Shown: positions 44,628-54,701, counted from the stretch's first letter. The stretch: 64,000 nucleotides of DNA from Streptomyces sp. NBC_01498 (GCF_036327775.1 NZ_CP109598.1:1116001-1180000), one strand, 5' to 3'. A program made the numbers and translations. The notes: generated by a model from the sequence alone, not told the origin.

Positions 44628-44724
44628 TCAATTCGCGGGCATGGGGACCTTTGCTGCGCGGGACGTCCCCCGGGGGCGTAGGAAGGAGGCGTACGTATGA
44701 CGACCTGTGAGGAGAGGAGCGGTC

Positions 44725-45144
44725 ATGGGGCTTCCCGTGGTCCATTTCGAGATCGTCGGCACCGACCCCGCCGGGCTGCGCGCCTTCTACGGAGCGCTGT
44801 TCGGGTGGGAGTTCGACGTCGGGGACGCGAGCACCCCGGCGGTGTCGGCGCCCGGTGAGTACGGCTTCGTGCACGGCACGGCGAACCCCGTGCCGGACGC
44901 CCCCGCCGTCGGGAGCGGCGCCCCCGGCATCAACGGCGGGGTGGCTGGCGGTCCGGACCTCCGGCCGCGCGTGCTGTTCTACATCGGCGTGCCCGACGTG
45001 GAGGCCGCCCTCCGGAAGGCCGAGAGCCTCGGCGGCACCCGCCGGATGGGCCCCGAGCCGAAGGACGCCGAACCCGGGGCGCTGCTGGTGGGGCACTTCG
45101 CCGACCCGGAGGGCAACGTCGTCGGCGTCGCCGGTACGGCCTGA
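44725..45144 (+). CDS. VOC family protein
   Basis: A 139-aa glyoxalase-fold protein: '[26 protein letters not shown]' and '[16 protein letters not shown]', the common actinobacterial VOC type. H9 and E11 at the start (VVHFEIVG) could be metal ligands. The ATG at 44725 has GGAGAGGAG upstream, rejecting the in-frame GTG six codons earlier. It is divergent from the glycosyltransferase. Confidence 0.87.
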   Translation: MGLPVVHFEIVGTDPAGLRAFYGALFGWEFDVGDASTPAVSAPGEYGFVHGTANPVPDAPAVGSGAPGINGGVAGGPDLRPRVLFYIGVPDVEAALRKAESLGGTRRMGPEPKDAEPGALLVGHFADPEGNVVGVAGTA

Positions 45145-45160
45145 CGGGCCACCCGCGACC

Positions 45161-45219
45161 GGGCACGGCACCGGTCCGGGGCTCCGGCCCCCGGCGCGAA
45201 GCGGACCGGTCCGTGCCTC
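45161..45219. terminator. 17-bp hairpin between convergent genes
   Basis: Bases 45161-45178 pair with 45202-45219 (one bulge) through GGCACGG and ACCGGTCCG arms, between the VOC stop and the sugar-binding protein stop. Confidence 0.65.
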
Positions 45220-45238
45220 GGCGCGGCCGGGGCCGCGC

Positions 45239-46570
45239 TCAGCGCTGGTAGCGGGCGAGGACCCGGTTGCCGTCCTCGACCAGCCGTTCCTCCAGTGCGG
45301 CGCGGTCGATCGAGCCGCTGTAGTACTCCTGGAGCGCCGGCGTCGCGACCTTGTCCTTCCACTCCGGATAGCCGCGCACCGTCCGGGCGGGCGCCGGGCG
45401 CAGGTCGCGCGCCAGGGCGGCGCCGGTCGACCAGCCGTCCTTCGCGGTGCGCAGCGACGGGTCGGCGAGCGCCGCCGTACCGGTGGGCAGCATCCAGTCC
45501 CCCCGGGCGAGCCGGACCATGTTCGCGGGCCGGAGCAGGAAGTCGATGAAGGCGACCGCCTCCTTCTTGTGCCGGGTGTCCCGCGCGACCGACAGGGTCT
45601 GCGGGCTGACGCCCTGCGCCGTGCCGTCGGCCCCGGCGGGTGGCGGCAGCACCGTCCACGCGAAGCCCTCCGGGGCCTGCTGGATGATCTGCTGACGGTA
45701 GGAGAAGCCGAGCGGCACCATCGCGTACCTGCCGCCGAAGAAGCCCGGCAGTGTGTCCGAGCCGCCCATGCCGAGGGTGGCCCCCGACGCGCTGCGGTCG
45801 GTGGTGACCTGGTCCCGGATGAGGGCGGGGACCTCGGCGTCGGCCTCCGTGTACCGGACGGTCACCTTGCCGTCGGCGCCCCGGTGAAAGAGCTGTCCGC
45901 CGGTGGAGCGGCTGAGGTTGAGGGTCGCCGAGACGGGGTCCTTGAGCGGCCAGGCCACCCCGTACTCCGCCTGCCCCGCACCGGGTTTCCGCCCGTCGCC
46001 CGCCGTCATCCCCCGGGCCGCCGACCGGAACTCGGCCCAGCTCCAGGGCTGTTCGACGGTCGGGACGCGGACACCGGAGGCGGTGAGGATCTTCCGGTTG
46101 GCGATGAGGACTCGCGGCTCCTGGAGGAACGGCACGCCGTACACCCCGTCGCCGAACCGCGTGGTCTCCCAGGTGTGTGCGGGGATGTCCCGCCGCAGCC
46201 GGTCCGGCAACAGCCCGTCGAGGTCGGCGAGATGGCCGCCGTACGCGAAGTCGGCGAGGTCGTCGGAGGCGTCGTGGATGATGTCGGGCGCCTCACCGCC
46301 CTCGAAGGAGGTGAGCAGTTGGTCGTGCACGTTGTCCCAGCTGCCCTGGACGTACTCCACCCGTACGCCGGGGTGGGCGGCGTTCCACTCCTTCACCAGT
46401 TCCTTGTTGACGGCCACCGACTCGTCCTGCCAGGCCAGCGACTGGAAGCGGAGCGTGATCCGCCCGCCGACGGAGCCGTCCCCGGACCCGTCGCCCGGTC
46501 CGGAGCAGCCGGTGAGCAGCAGCAGTCCGAGGGCCAGGGACGCGGCCACGCACCGTTCTCGTCCACGCAT
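45239..46570 (-). CDS. sugar ABC transporter substrate-binding lipoprotein
   Basis: A 443-aa family-1 solute-binding lipoprotein (lipobox LLTGCSG, Cys22). '[42 protein letters not shown]' and '[26 protein letters not shown]' are the usual beginning. It is the third gene of a permease-permease-binding-protein operon, unlike the more common binding-protein-first order. No dedicated ATPase is present, so a shared MsiK-like ATPase is expected, as in other Streptomyces sugar systems. The sugar is unknown. Confidence 0.9.
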   Translation of the reverse strand: MRGRERCVAASLALGLLLLTGCSGPGDGSGDGSVGGRITLRFQSLAWQDESVAVNKELVKEWNAAHPGVRVEYVQGSWDNVHDQLLTSFEGGEAPDIIHDASDDLADFAYGGHLADLDGLLPDRLRRDIPAHTWETTRFGDGVYGVPFLQEPRVLIANRKILTASGVRVPTVEQPWSWAEFRSAARGMTAGDGRKPGAGQAEYGVAWPLKDPVSATLNLSRSTGGQLFHRGADGKVTVRYTEADAEVPALIRDQVTTDRSASGATLGMGGSDTLPGFFGGRYAMVPLGFSYRQQIIQQAPEGFAWTVLPPPAGADGTAQGVSPQTLSVARDTRHKKEAVAFIDFLLRPANMVRLARGDWMLPTGTAALADPSLRTAKDGWSTGAALARDLRPAPARTVRGYPEWKDKVATPALQEYYSGSIDRAALEERLVEDGNRVLARYQR

Positions 46571-47409
46571 CAGCTCTTCACCGCCCCGGCGGCCATGCCG
46601 CCCGTGATCCGTCGTTGGATGATCGCGAAGACGACGAGGGAGGGGATCGTCGCGAGGAACGCCGCCGCCGCGAGCGGCCCCAGGTCGGCGACGCCCTCGG
46701 CGCCGATGAAGTGGGTGAGGATCACCGGCAGCGTCTGCTTCTCCGGGCTCTTGAGGAGGACGAGCGCGAAGAAGAACTCGTTCCACGCCGTGATGAACGC
46801 GAACATGGCGGTGGCGGCGATGCCCGGCGCCAGCAGCGGGGCGACGACCGAGACGAGCGTACGGAGCCGGCCCGCGCCGTCGACGGCCGCCGCCTCCTCC
46901 AACTCGGCCGGTACCGAACGGACATGGCCCACGAGCATCCACAGCGCGAACGGCAGCGACCACACCACGTACACCAGGATCAGACCGGGCAGCGAGTTGA
47001 TCAGATGGAGGTTCTTCAGCACCAGGAAGAGCGGGATGATCACCAGGACGAACGGGAACGCCTGACTGACCACGACCCATCCGGTGGCGGCCGTCGCGAG
47101 CCTGCCGCGCCGCCGGGCCATCACATAGGCCATCGGCGTGGCGAGCACGACGGCGATCAGGGCGGCCGAGAGCGCGACCGTGAGGCTGTTCCCGGCGGCG
47201 CGGAGCAGCGGCTGTTCGTCGAACGCCTGCCGGACGTTCTCGAAGGTGGGGTTCCCGGGAATCCAGGTGGGGTGGAGACTGCCCAGCTCACGGGCCGGTT
47301 TGAAGGCGGTGGAGATCAGCCACAGGAGCGGGAAGGCGAGAAAGACCAGATAGCAGAGCAGGGCGAGGTACTGCCCGGCCCGCGCCGGCCCTCCGGTGCG
47401 CACGCTCAT
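46570..47409 (-). CDS. sugar ABC transporter permease, MalG type
   Basis: A 279-aa permease with six helices and EAA loop 'EEAAAVDGAGRLRTLVSVVAPLLAPGIAAT'. It overlaps the binding-protein start by one base (TGATG) and the upstream permease by 4 bp. Confidence 0.92.
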   Translation of the reverse strand: MSVRTGGPARAGQYLALLCYLVFLAFPLLWLISTAFKPARELGSLHPTWIPGNPTFENVRQAFDEQPLLRAAGNSLTVALSAALIAVVLATPMAYVMARRRGRLATAATGWVVVSQAFPFVLVIIPLFLVLKNLHLINSLPGLILVYVVWSLPFALWMLVGHVRSVPAELEEAAAVDGAGRLRTLVSVVAPLLAPGIAATAMFAFITAWNEFFFALVLLKSPEKQTLPVILTHFIGAEGVADLGPLAAAAFLATIPSLVVFAIIQRRITGGMAAGAVKS

Positions 47410-48344
47410 CGCTCCTCCTCCGGCCTGAGGCGCCCCACCAGGAAGAAGGCGAGCAGGACCGAGATCACGGCGACCATCACGCAGCCCATGGCGGCGGCGT
47501 AGCCGAACTGGCCGTAGCGGAACGCCTCCTCGTACGCGAAGAGCATCGGCAGCCGGGTCCGGCCGCCGGGGCCGCCGCTGGTCAGGACGTAGACGAGGGC
47601 GAACGCGTTGAAGTTCCAGATGAGGTTCAGCGCCGTGACGGCGAGGGCGACCGGTCGCAGCGCGGGCCAGGTGACGGTACGGAACCGGCGCCAGGCGCCC
47701 GCGCCGTCCAGCGCCGCCGCCTCGTGCAGTTCGCCCGGCGTGTTCTGGAGTCCGGCGAGCAGCGCGACGGTGGTCTGCGGCATGCCCGCCCAGACGCCCA
47801 CCACGATCACGGCGGGCAGCGCGGTGGCCAGGCCGGTGAGCCAGTCGCGTCCGTCACCGAGGCCGAGGTCGCGCAGGGTCTCGTTGAGGATTCCGGCGTC
47901 GGGGTGGTAGACGAGCCGCCACATGATGCCGACGACCACCTCGGGCATCGCCCAGGGGACGATCGCCAGGGCGCGGGCCAGCCAGCGGAAGCGCAGCCGC
48001 TGGTCGAGCAGCAGGGCGAGGCCGAGCGCGAGGAGGAACTGCGGGACCGTCACGCCGACGGCCCACAGCAGGCCGATGCGGAAGGACTCACGGAAGAGCC
48101 GGTCGTGGTACAGGTCCTGGAAGTTCAGGGCGCCGATCCACTCGGTGGGCTCGGTGCGGCCGGACTGCGCGTCGGTGAAGGCGAGGGCGACACCGTAGAG
48201 GAGGGGGCCGACGCTCAGGACGAGGATCGGCAGCAAGGCGGGCAGGACGAGGAACCAGGCGCCGTGGTCGGTCACCCCGGCCCGTGGCGGCCCGGCCGGG
48301 GGTGGTCGTCCGGCGGACCGCGCCTTCGCGGTCGCGAGTGTCAC
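47406..48344 (-). CDS. sugar ABC transporter permease, MalF type
   Basis: A 312-aa permease with about six helices and the EAA loop 'HEAAALDGAGAWRRFRTVTWPALRPVALAV'. It is the first gene of the operon. The 168 bp shared with the divergent kinase gene should contain the promoter, but I see no convincing operator. GGAGCC lies before the start. Confidence 0.92.
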   Translation of the reverse strand: MTLATAKARSAGRPPPAGPPRAGVTDHGAWFLVLPALLPILVLSVGPLLYGVALAFTDAQSGRTEPTEWIGALNFQDLYHDRLFRESFRIGLLWAVGVTVPQFLLALGLALLLDQRLRFRWLARALAIVPWAMPEVVVGIMWRLVYHPDAGILNETLRDLGLGDGRDWLTGLATALPAVIVVGVWAGMPQTTVALLAGLQNTPGELHEAAALDGAGAWRRFRTVTWPALRPVALAVTALNLIWNFNAFALVYVLTSGGPGGRTRLPMLFAYEEAFRYGQFGYAAAMGCVMVAVISVLLAFFLVGRLRPEEER

Positions 48345-48512
48345 GGATGGGGCTCCTTCGGGCGGCTTCGTGGGGGAGGGCCTCCCGGGCGGCCCCCGTC
48401 ATGGTCCTGACGGGCGGGAGGTTCGTCAAGGCGGTCTCCGTGGATGCGAGACTGGGGATCGCTGGCCGAAAAGTGACGGACTGGGATCACGGGCAGGGAC
48501 GGGAGAGGGTCG

Positions 48513-49430
48513 ATGGACGAGGCACGGGCGCGCGCCGTACTGGACGCGACGGGGCTGACGCGCGGGCTCGCCCGGCCCGGTCCGGCGGTCTCGGGGGGAT
48601 CGGCGGGCTCGGTGGGCGAGGCCGCGCTGCTCGCGCTGGGCGAGAACGCGGTGTTCGGCGTCGGCGACCTGGTCGTCAAGGTCGGCCGGAGCCTCGCCGA
48701 CGCGCCGGAGCTGCTGGAGCGCGCCGAGCGTGAACTGGCCGTCGCCGACTGGCTCGCGGAGGCCGGTGTCCCCGCCGTACGGGCGGCGGAGCCCAAGGCC
48801 CGTACGGTCGACGGCCACCCGGTGACGCTCTGGCGGCGGCTGCCCGATGCCGTCCGGCCGCCGGTCCCGGCCGATCTGGCACCGCTGCTGCGCCGTGTGC
48901 ACGCCCTGCCCGCGCCGCCCTTCGAGCTGCCCCGCCGGGAACTGCTGGGCGGGGTGGAACGGTGGCTGCGCCTCGCCGGTGACGCGATCGACCCGGCCGA
49001 CGCGGACTATCTGCGTGAGCGCAGGGACGGCTTCGCCACCGCCGCCGCGTCGCTCGTCCCGCGTCTGACACCGGGCCCGATCCACGGCGACGCGCTTCCC
49101 CGGAACGTCCATGTCGGCCCGGACGGGCCGGTCCTGGTGGATCTGGAGACCTTCTCGACCGATCTGCGCGAGCACGACCTGGTGGTGCTGGCGCTCTCCC
49201 GCGACCGGTACGGCCTGCCCCCGGAGGCGTACGACGGCTTCACCGCCGCCTACGGCTGGGACGTACGCGACTGGTCCGGCTGCGCCGTGCTGCGCGGCGC
49301 CCGTGAGACGGCGAGCTGTGCCTGGGTGGCGCAGCACGCCCCGGCCAACCCGAAGGCGCTCGCGGAGTTCCACCGCCGGGTGGCGTCACTGCGCGACGAC
49401 GACCCCGAGGTTCGCTGGTACCCGTTCTGA
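48513..49430 (+). CDS. APH-family phosphotransferase
   Basis: A 305-aa kinase-fold protein of the aminoglycoside phosphotransferase/choline kinase family. 'ENAVFGVGDLVVKVGR' contains the Lys of the ATP site, the catalytic loop is 'HGDALPRNV' with Asp, and the metal region reads 'LVDLETF' (D-L-E in place of DxD). It may act on a small metabolite and not necessarily an antibiotic. GGGAGAGGG precedes the ATG. It is divergent from the sugar transporter. Confidence 0.85.
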   Translation: MDEARARAVLDATGLTRGLARPGPAVSGGSAGSVGEAALLALGENAVFGVGDLVVKVGRSLADAPELLERAERELAVADWLAEAGVPAVRAAEPKARTVDGHPVTLWRRLPDAVRPPVPADLAPLLRRVHALPAPPFELPRRELLGGVERWLRLAGDAIDPADADYLRERRDGFATAAASLVPRLTPGPIHGDALPRNVHVGPDGPVLVDLETFSTDLREHDLVVLALSRDRYGLPPEAYDGFTAAYGWDVRDWSGCAVLRGARETASCAWVAQHAPANPKALAEFHRRVASLRDDDPEVRWYPF

Positions 49431-49953
49431 CGACGCGTCGGTCCCCGGGCCCCGAGGGGTCGCGGGGAGCACCCTCGCCGGCACGGCGGCCTTCGCCGGC
49501 TCGCGACCACCCCGGCGAACCGGCCCACCCCGAACGCCCCACCCTCGCCACCCTGTCCACGCGCGGACCGCCCCCGCGTACGGTCGACAGCTTCATACGC
49601 CCGCCGGACCTGTACTTTCCCGAACCCACCGGACACCCCACGCGCCCCGGCAAGCACGGACACCACCGCCTCCCCCGAACCCGCGTACGCCCGGACCCGA
49701 CTGCGCCCGGACCGTCGACCGCGCCGGTCCCCCGCCGTGCGCAACCCCGCACCGGATGCCCCGCGCCGGCCCCCGAGCGGTCGCGGGAAGCACCTTCGCC
49801 GGCACCGGCCCCCGTAACTCCCGAACGCACCGGACAGCCCGCGCGCCCCGGCAAGCACGGACACCACCGCCTCCCCCGAACCCGCGTACGCCCGCCGTCG
49901 ACCGCGCCGGTCCGGCGGGACCCGCCACCCGCGCACGGCCCGGTGCGGGTCGG
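49431..49953. repeat. 523-bp gap with two pairs of duplicated blocks
   Basis: No gene is supported. Block A (GGTCGCGGGGAGCACCCTCGCC region near 49455-49485) recurs at about 49774-49804. Block B (about 49620-49720, GCCCCGGCAAGCACGG then CACCACCGCCTCCCCCGAAC) recurs 201 bp later (about 49821-49925). The order A-B-A-B suggests an ancient duplication with expansion. Reading frames through it are arginine/proline-rich and not convincing. Confidence 0.65.
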
Positions 49954-50673
49954 TCAGCCCGCCGCCGGGACCAGTTCGCGCAGTGGCCAGTTGGCGTCCA
50001 CCACCGCGTCCGTGTTGCCCTTGCGGCGCAGGAAGTCCTGGAAGTCGGCCGCCCACTCCGCGTACCAGGTGATCTGCCGCTCGTGCAGTGCCGCCGCCGT
50101 CAGGGACGCGACCTCACGGTGGCGGCCCGCTATCGCCGTCGCCACCCGGACGGCCGCCAGCGCGTCCGCGCCCGCGTCGTGCGCGCTGTCGAGCACCACC
50201 CCGTACTCGACGCAGACCGCTTCCAGATTGCGCTTGCCCCGCCGGTACTTGTCCACGGCGCGGTCGATCGTGTACGGATCGATCACCGGACCGATCGGCC
50301 CGGCCATCCGGTCGGTGAGCGACGGCAGCCCGTGCCGCGCCAACTCGGCGGTGAGCAGCGTCAGATCGAACGACGCGTTGTACGCCACGACCGGGACGCC
50401 CCGGCTCCAGTACTCCGTCAGCCGCGCCGCGATCTCGTCCGTGACCTCGCGCGCGGGCCGGCCCTCCGCCGCCGCCCGCTCGCTGGTGACCCCGTGGATC
50501 GCCGACGCCTGCTCAGGAATCCGGATGCCCGGGTCGGCCAGCCAGTCCCGCCGCTCCTCCACCGCACCGTCCCGTACCGCGATCACCGCGGCGGTGACGA
50601 TACGGGCCTCCAGCGGCTCCGTACCGGTCGTCTCCAGATCGAATCCGACCAACGGCTCCCCGTGCCAGCCCAT
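49954..50673 (-). CDS. DEDDh 3'-5' exonuclease (DnaQ-like)
   Basis: A 239-aa exonuclease with the full set of catalytic residues: D12 and E14 (VGFDLETTG), D103 (AYNASFDL), H165 and D170 (SAHDAGAD). It resembles the proofreading domain of DNA polymerase III epsilon but is stand-alone, so it might act in DNA repair or RNA turnover. The C-terminal ~60 residues (TAAALHERQITWYAEWAADFQDFLRRKG) are conserved in Streptomyces versions. Confidence 0.92.
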   Translation of the reverse strand: MGWHGEPLVGFDLETTGTEPLEARIVTAAVIAVRDGAVEERRDWLADPGIRIPEQASAIHGVTSERAAAEGRPAREVTDEIAARLTEYWSRGVPVVAYNASFDLTLLTAELARHGLPSLTDRMAGPIGPVIDPYTIDRAVDKYRRGKRNLEAVCVEYGVVLDSAHDAGADALAAVRVATAIAGRHREVASLTAAALHERQITWYAEWAADFQDFLRRKGNTDAVVDANWPLRELVPAAG

Positions 50674-50786
50674 TCCGCTCCTCCTTCACGCTTCTCCCCG
50701 TTCGGGATTTCACCCTCGCACGCGGCACTGACAATGCCGGTCCGAGCCTTGACGCGGCCTCAGCCCGCCTCCCCGGTCCGGGGCCC

Positions 50787-52019
50787 TCACGAGACGGGGC
50801 GGGAGTCGGTCCACACCGACTCGAACTCCTCGCGGTAGGTCTGGAACAGACCGTGCTCGGTCTCCTGTCCGACCCGCACCACGTCCCGCCCGGCACCGCG
50901 CAGCACCAGCACCGGCGCCTCCATGCCGCGCGCCCGTCTGAGGTAGGTCTGGACGACGGCGAGTCCGTCCGGGCCGTCCCCGTCCACCAGGTACGCGGTG
51001 AAGCGCGGGGTCTCGTCGAAGACGTGGATCTCGAAGGCGCCGGGGTCGCGGAGCCGGGAGCGGACCCGGCGCATGTGCAGGATGTTCATCTCCACGGACC
51101 GGCTCAGCTCGCCCTTGCGCAGACCCAGTTCGCGTTCGCGGCGTTTGACCGAACTGCTGGCCGGGTTGAGGAAGAGCAGCCGGGTCCGGCAGCCGGACTC
51201 GGCGAGCCGGACGAGGCGCCGGCCGGAGAAGTTCTGTACGAGGAGGTTGAGTCCTATCCCGATCGCGTCGAGCCGCCGGGCGCCCCCGAACAGGTCCTCG
51301 GCGGGGAGCTGCCGCTGGAGCCGCACCCGGTCGGGGTGGACGGAGACCACGTCCGCGTACCGGTCGCCGACGAGGTCCTCCACGGCGTCCACCCTGAGCC
51401 GTTCGGCGGACGGTACGGCCGTGCCGTTCCCCAGCAGCTCCAGCACCCGCGCGGACGCCCGCTCGGCCTGTGCGAGCACGGCCACGGACAGGGCCCGGTT
51501 GCGGGAGACGACGTTACGGGCGACCTCCAGCTCGTCCAGGGCCAGCTCGACGTCCCTGCGGTCGTCGAAGTACGGCTGGAAGCCCGGCCAGTGCTGCACC
51601 ATCAGCTCCCTGAGCTGCGGGAGCGTCAGGAAGCTCAGGATGTTGTCGTCGGCCGGGTCGAGCAGGTAGCCCTTGCGCCGGGAGACCTCCCGGACCGCGA
51701 CGGCGCGCTGGACCCACTCCTGTCCCGCCGGTCCGGCGGCGGCCACCACCCACTCGTCGCCGTGCACCGGTTCGTAGATCGGTCTGAGGACGGCCGAGAC
51801 GACGGCACGCAGCCGCTGTTCGACCAGATTCAGCCAGATATAGGCCCGGCCGGCCCGCTGCGCGCGCGTGCGCACCTCGGTCCACGCCTCCGGACCCCAG
51901 TCCAGTTCCGCCCCGATCTCCATCGGTCGCGCGAGGGAGACCGCTCCGGGCGGGATGTCGCCGGAAACCCCCTCGTGACCAGGGTCACCTGGGGGTAGCT
52001 CCAGCCCTCCCGAGCTCAC
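50787..52019 (-). CDS. SAV2148-type HEPN-domain protein
   Basis: A 410-aa protein matching what is annotated as the SAV2148 family HEPN protein of Streptomyces. A helical region (about 40-195) includes 'EVARNVVSRNRALS' where a HEPN RNxxxH motif would be expected; the His place is Arg173. Another R137...H143 pair is spaced Rx5H. The C-terminal half contains 'RLVRLAESGCRTRLLFLNPASSSVKRRERELG' and resembles sensor-like DUF domains. The GTG at 52019 has GGGAGGGAAGG upstream. The biological role is unknown. Confidence 0.75.
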   Translation of the reverse strand: MSSGGLELPPGDPGHEGVSGDIPPGAVSLARPMEIGAELDWGPEAWTEVRTRAQRAGRAYIWLNLVEQRLRAVVSAVLRPIYEPVHGDEWVVAAAGPAGQEWVQRAVAVREVSRRKGYLLDPADDNILSFLTLPQLRELMVQHWPGFQPYFDDRRDVELALDELEVARNVVSRNRALSVAVLAQAERASARVLELLGNGTAVPSAERLRVDAVEDLVGDRYADVVSVHPDRVRLQRQLPAEDLFGGARRLDAIGIGLNLLVQNFSGRRLVRLAESGCRTRLLFLNPASSSVKRRERELGLRKGELSRSVEMNILHMRRVRSRLRDPGAFEIHVFDETPRFTAYLVDGDGPDGLAVVQTYLRRARGMEAPVLVLRGAGRDVVRVGQETEHGLFQTYREEFESVWTDSRPVS

Positions 52020-52519
52020 CCGCGCACCGCCTTCCCTCCCCTTTCAACGATCAAGGAAGGGTACTGCGCAAAGGGGAGCGGGTGCAGCCGGATGCACAGG
52101 CTCATTTCTCAACTCCTGTGTCGCGCGCGGGCGTTCTGTGTGGCGTTCTCGGCCGGAGTGAGATGATTCATAGTGATTGGCCCTGGTGACGGAGGGTCGG
52201 ATCAGGGGCCGCGTAAGGTTTGAATCCGGCCATATACGGCGTCAGGACACGGTCCGGCAACGGGGTGATGCCCGGGGAACCGGAAGTTGACCGCCCGGGA
52301 CCGGAAGCGGCCGGCGGCCGTTCGCGACGGCTTCCGTGCCCGCCGCGTACCTGCCCCGTACGTGCTCCGTGCCCGTCCCGTAGCCGCTCCGTACCTGCCT
52401 CGCGGCTGCTTCCGGCCCGGCTTCCGCGACCGCCTCCTAGGAGGTTGAGCAGGTTTCGGGGAGTATCTGATCGAGGAAAGAGCCCCAGTACCCGGATCAG
52501 AAGTGGAAGAGTCATATCT
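52020..52519. promoter_or_regulatory. divergent intergenic region before glgX
   Basis: A 500-bp gap between the HEPN gene (minus) and glgX (plus). It holds a GTACCTGC/GTACGTGC-rich stretch (52340-52410) and GATGATTCATAGTGATTGG at 52160-52180, an AT-richer patch that could be a promoter (CATAGT). I see no small gene or strong dyad. Confidence 0.3.
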
Positions 52520-54640
52520 ATGCAGGTCTGGCCGGGACAGACGTATCCCCTGGGCGCCACGTACGACGGCGCCGGAACCAACTTCGCGGTCTACTCAGAG
52601 GCCGCGCACCGGATCGAGTTGTGCCTCCTGCACGACGACGGTTCAGAAACGGCGGTGGAGCTCCGCGAGACAGACGCCTTCGTCCGGCACGCCTATCTGC
52701 CGGGCGTCATGCCCGGTCAGCGGTACGGCTTCCGGGTCCATGGGCCCTACGACCCCGCGAGCGGTCAGCGCTGCAACTCGGCCAAGCTGCTCCTGGACCC
52801 GTACGCCCGCGCGATCAGCGGCAGCATCGACTGGAACGAGTCGGTGTACGGCTACCACTTCGGCAAGCCGGACTCGCGCAACGACATGGACTCGGCGCCC
52901 CACACGATGACGGCCGTCGTGGTCAACCCGTACTTCGACTGGGGCGACGACCGCCGCCCGCGCACCGACTACCACCGCACCGTCATCTACGAGGCCCATG
53001 TGAAGGGCCTGACGATGCTGCACCCGGATCTGCCGGAGGAGCTGCGCGGCACCTACGCGGGGCTCGCCCATCCGGCGGTGATCGAGCATCTCACCGAGCT
53101 GGGCGTCACGGCGCTGGAGCTGATGCCGGTGCACCAGTTCGTCAACGACCACCGGCTGGTCGACTCGGGCCTGAACAACTACTGGGGCTACAACACCATC
53201 GGCTTCTTCGCCCCGCACAACACCTACGCCTCCTGGGGAGACCGGGGCGAGCAGGTGTTGGAGTTCAAGCAGGCGGTGAAGGCGCTGCACGAGGCGGGCA
53301 TCGAGGTCATCCTCGACGTCGTCTACAACCACACCGCCGAGGGCAACCATCTGGGCCCGACCCTCTCCTTCCGGGGGCTCGACAACGCCTCCTACTACCG
53401 GCTCGCCGACGACCCGCGCTACCACATGGACACCACCGGCACCGGGAACTCCCTCCTGATGCGCAGTCCGCACGTGCTCCAGCTGATCATGGACTCGCTG
53501 CGGTACTGGGTGGAGGAGATGCACGTCGACGGCTTCCGCTTCGACCTGGCCGCGACGCTGGCCCGCCAGTTCCACGAGGTGGACCGGCTGTCGTCGTTCT
53601 TCGACCTGGTCCAGCAGGACCCGGTGGTCAGTCAGGTGAAGCTGATCGCCGAGCCCTGGGACGTGGGCGAGGGCGGCTACCAGGTGGGGAACTTCCCACC
53701 GCTGTGGACCGAGTGGAACGGCAAGTACCGCGACACCGTCCGTGACCTGTGGCGGGGTGAGCCGCGCACCCTGGCGGAGTTCGCTTCCCGGCTCACCGGG
53801 TCGTCCGACCTGTACCAGGACGACGGGCGGCGCCCGCTGGCGTCCATCAACTTCACCACCTGCCACGACGGCTTCACCCTGCACGACCTGGTCGCCTACA
53901 ACGACAAGCACAACGAGGCGAACGGCGAGGGCAACAGGGACGGCGAGAGCCACAACCGCTCGTGGAACTGCGGCGTCGAGGGAGAGACCGACGACCCGGA
54001 GGTGCGGGAGCTGCGCGACCGTCAGGTGCGCAACTTCATCGCCACGCTGATGCTGTCGCAGGGCGTGCCCATGCTCAGCCACGGCGACGAGTTCGGCCGG
54101 ACGCAGGGCGGCAACAACAACGCGTACTGCCAGGACAACGAGACCGCCTGGGTGCACTGGCCGGAGAAGGGCGACGAGAAGAACAAGGGCCTGCTGGCCT
54201 TCACCCAGACGATGGTCTGGCTGCGCCGCGACCACCCGGTGTTCCGGCGCCGCCGGTTCTTCCACGGCCGTCCGGTGGAGGGGACGCACGACGAGTTGTC
54301 GGACATCTCCTGGTTCACCCCTGAGGGTGAAGAGATGATCCAGGGTGACTGGCAGGCGACCGACGCGAAGGCCATAACGGTCTTCCTGAACGGCCAGGCC
54401 ATCTCGGAGCCGGGGCCGCGCGGCGAGCGGATCTCCGACGACTCGTTCCTGCTGATGTTCAACGCGAGCGCGGAGACGCTGGAATTCGCCGTGCCCATGG
54501 ACCACGGCAGCCAGTGGCGGACCGTCGTCGACACGGCCCGCGCGCAGGGCGTGCCGCCGGGCGACGGGCCGAAGGTGGGCGCGGGCGAGCGGGTCACGAT
54601 GATCGGCCGCAGCATGACGGTGCTGATGCGCCAGGTGTAG
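52520..54640 (+). CDS. glgX: glycogen debranching enzyme GlgX
   Basis: A 706-aa GH13 isoamylase-type enzyme that removes short branches from glycogen by cleaving alpha-1,6 bonds. An N-terminal CBM48 (about 1-100, 'PLGATYDGAGTNFAVYSEAAHRIELCL') leads into the barrel. Catalytic residues are in FRFDLA (nucleophile Asp), IAEPWD (acid Glu) and CHDGFT (Asp). The length matches the family. GGAAGAG lies before the ATG. It feeds maltooligosaccharides to TreY downstream. Confidence 0.94.
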   Translation: MQVWPGQTYPLGATYDGAGTNFAVYSEAAHRIELCLLHDDGSETAVELRETDAFVRHAYLPGVMPGQRYGFRVHGPYDPASGQRCNSAKLLLDPYARAISGSIDWNESVYGYHFGKPDSRNDMDSAPHTMTAVVVNPYFDWGDDRRPRTDYHRTVIYEAHVKGLTMLHPDLPEELRGTYAGLAHPAVIEHLTELGVTALELMPVHQFVNDHRLVDSGLNNYWGYNTIGFFAPHNTYASWGDRGEQVLEFKQAVKALHEAGIEVILDVVYNHTAEGNHLGPTLSFRGLDNASYYRLADDPRYHMDTTGTGNSLLMRSPHVLQLIMDSLRYWVEEMHVDGFRFDLAATLARQFHEVDRLSSFFDLVQQDPVVSQVKLIAEPWDVGEGGYQVGNFPPLWTEWNGKYRDTVRDLWRGEPRTLAEFASRLTGSSDLYQDDGRRPLASINFTTCHDGFTLHDLVAYNDKHNEANGEGNRDGESHNRSWNCGVEGETDDPEVRELRDRQVRNFIATLMLSQGVPMLSHGDEFGRTQGGNNNAYCQDNETAWVHWPEKGDEKNKGLLAFTQTMVWLRRDHPVFRRRRFFHGRPVEGTHDELSDISWFTPEGEEMIQGDWQATDAKAITVFLNGQAISEPGPRGERISDDSFLLMFNASAETLEFAVPMDHGSQWRTVVDTARAQGVPPGDGPKVGAGERVTMIGRSMTVLMRQV

Positions 54641-54670
54641 GGCAGGTCCGGCGAGCCGGGCCGGGCGAGG

Positions 54671-54701
54671 GGCGGGGGTACGGAGGGCGCGTACCCCCGC
54701 C
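54671..54701 (+). terminator. 11-bp hairpin after glgX
   Basis: GGCGGGGGTAC (54671-54681) pairs with GTACCCCCGCC (54691-54701) around a 9-nt loop, 30 bp after the glgX stop. The next ~190 bp contains reiterated GAAGGGCGCGGG units and no gene. Confidence 0.7.

Noticed and set aside
48345..48512. LacI-type operator before the sugar ABC operon
   Set aside because: I could not find a convincing inverted repeat of the usual spacing.
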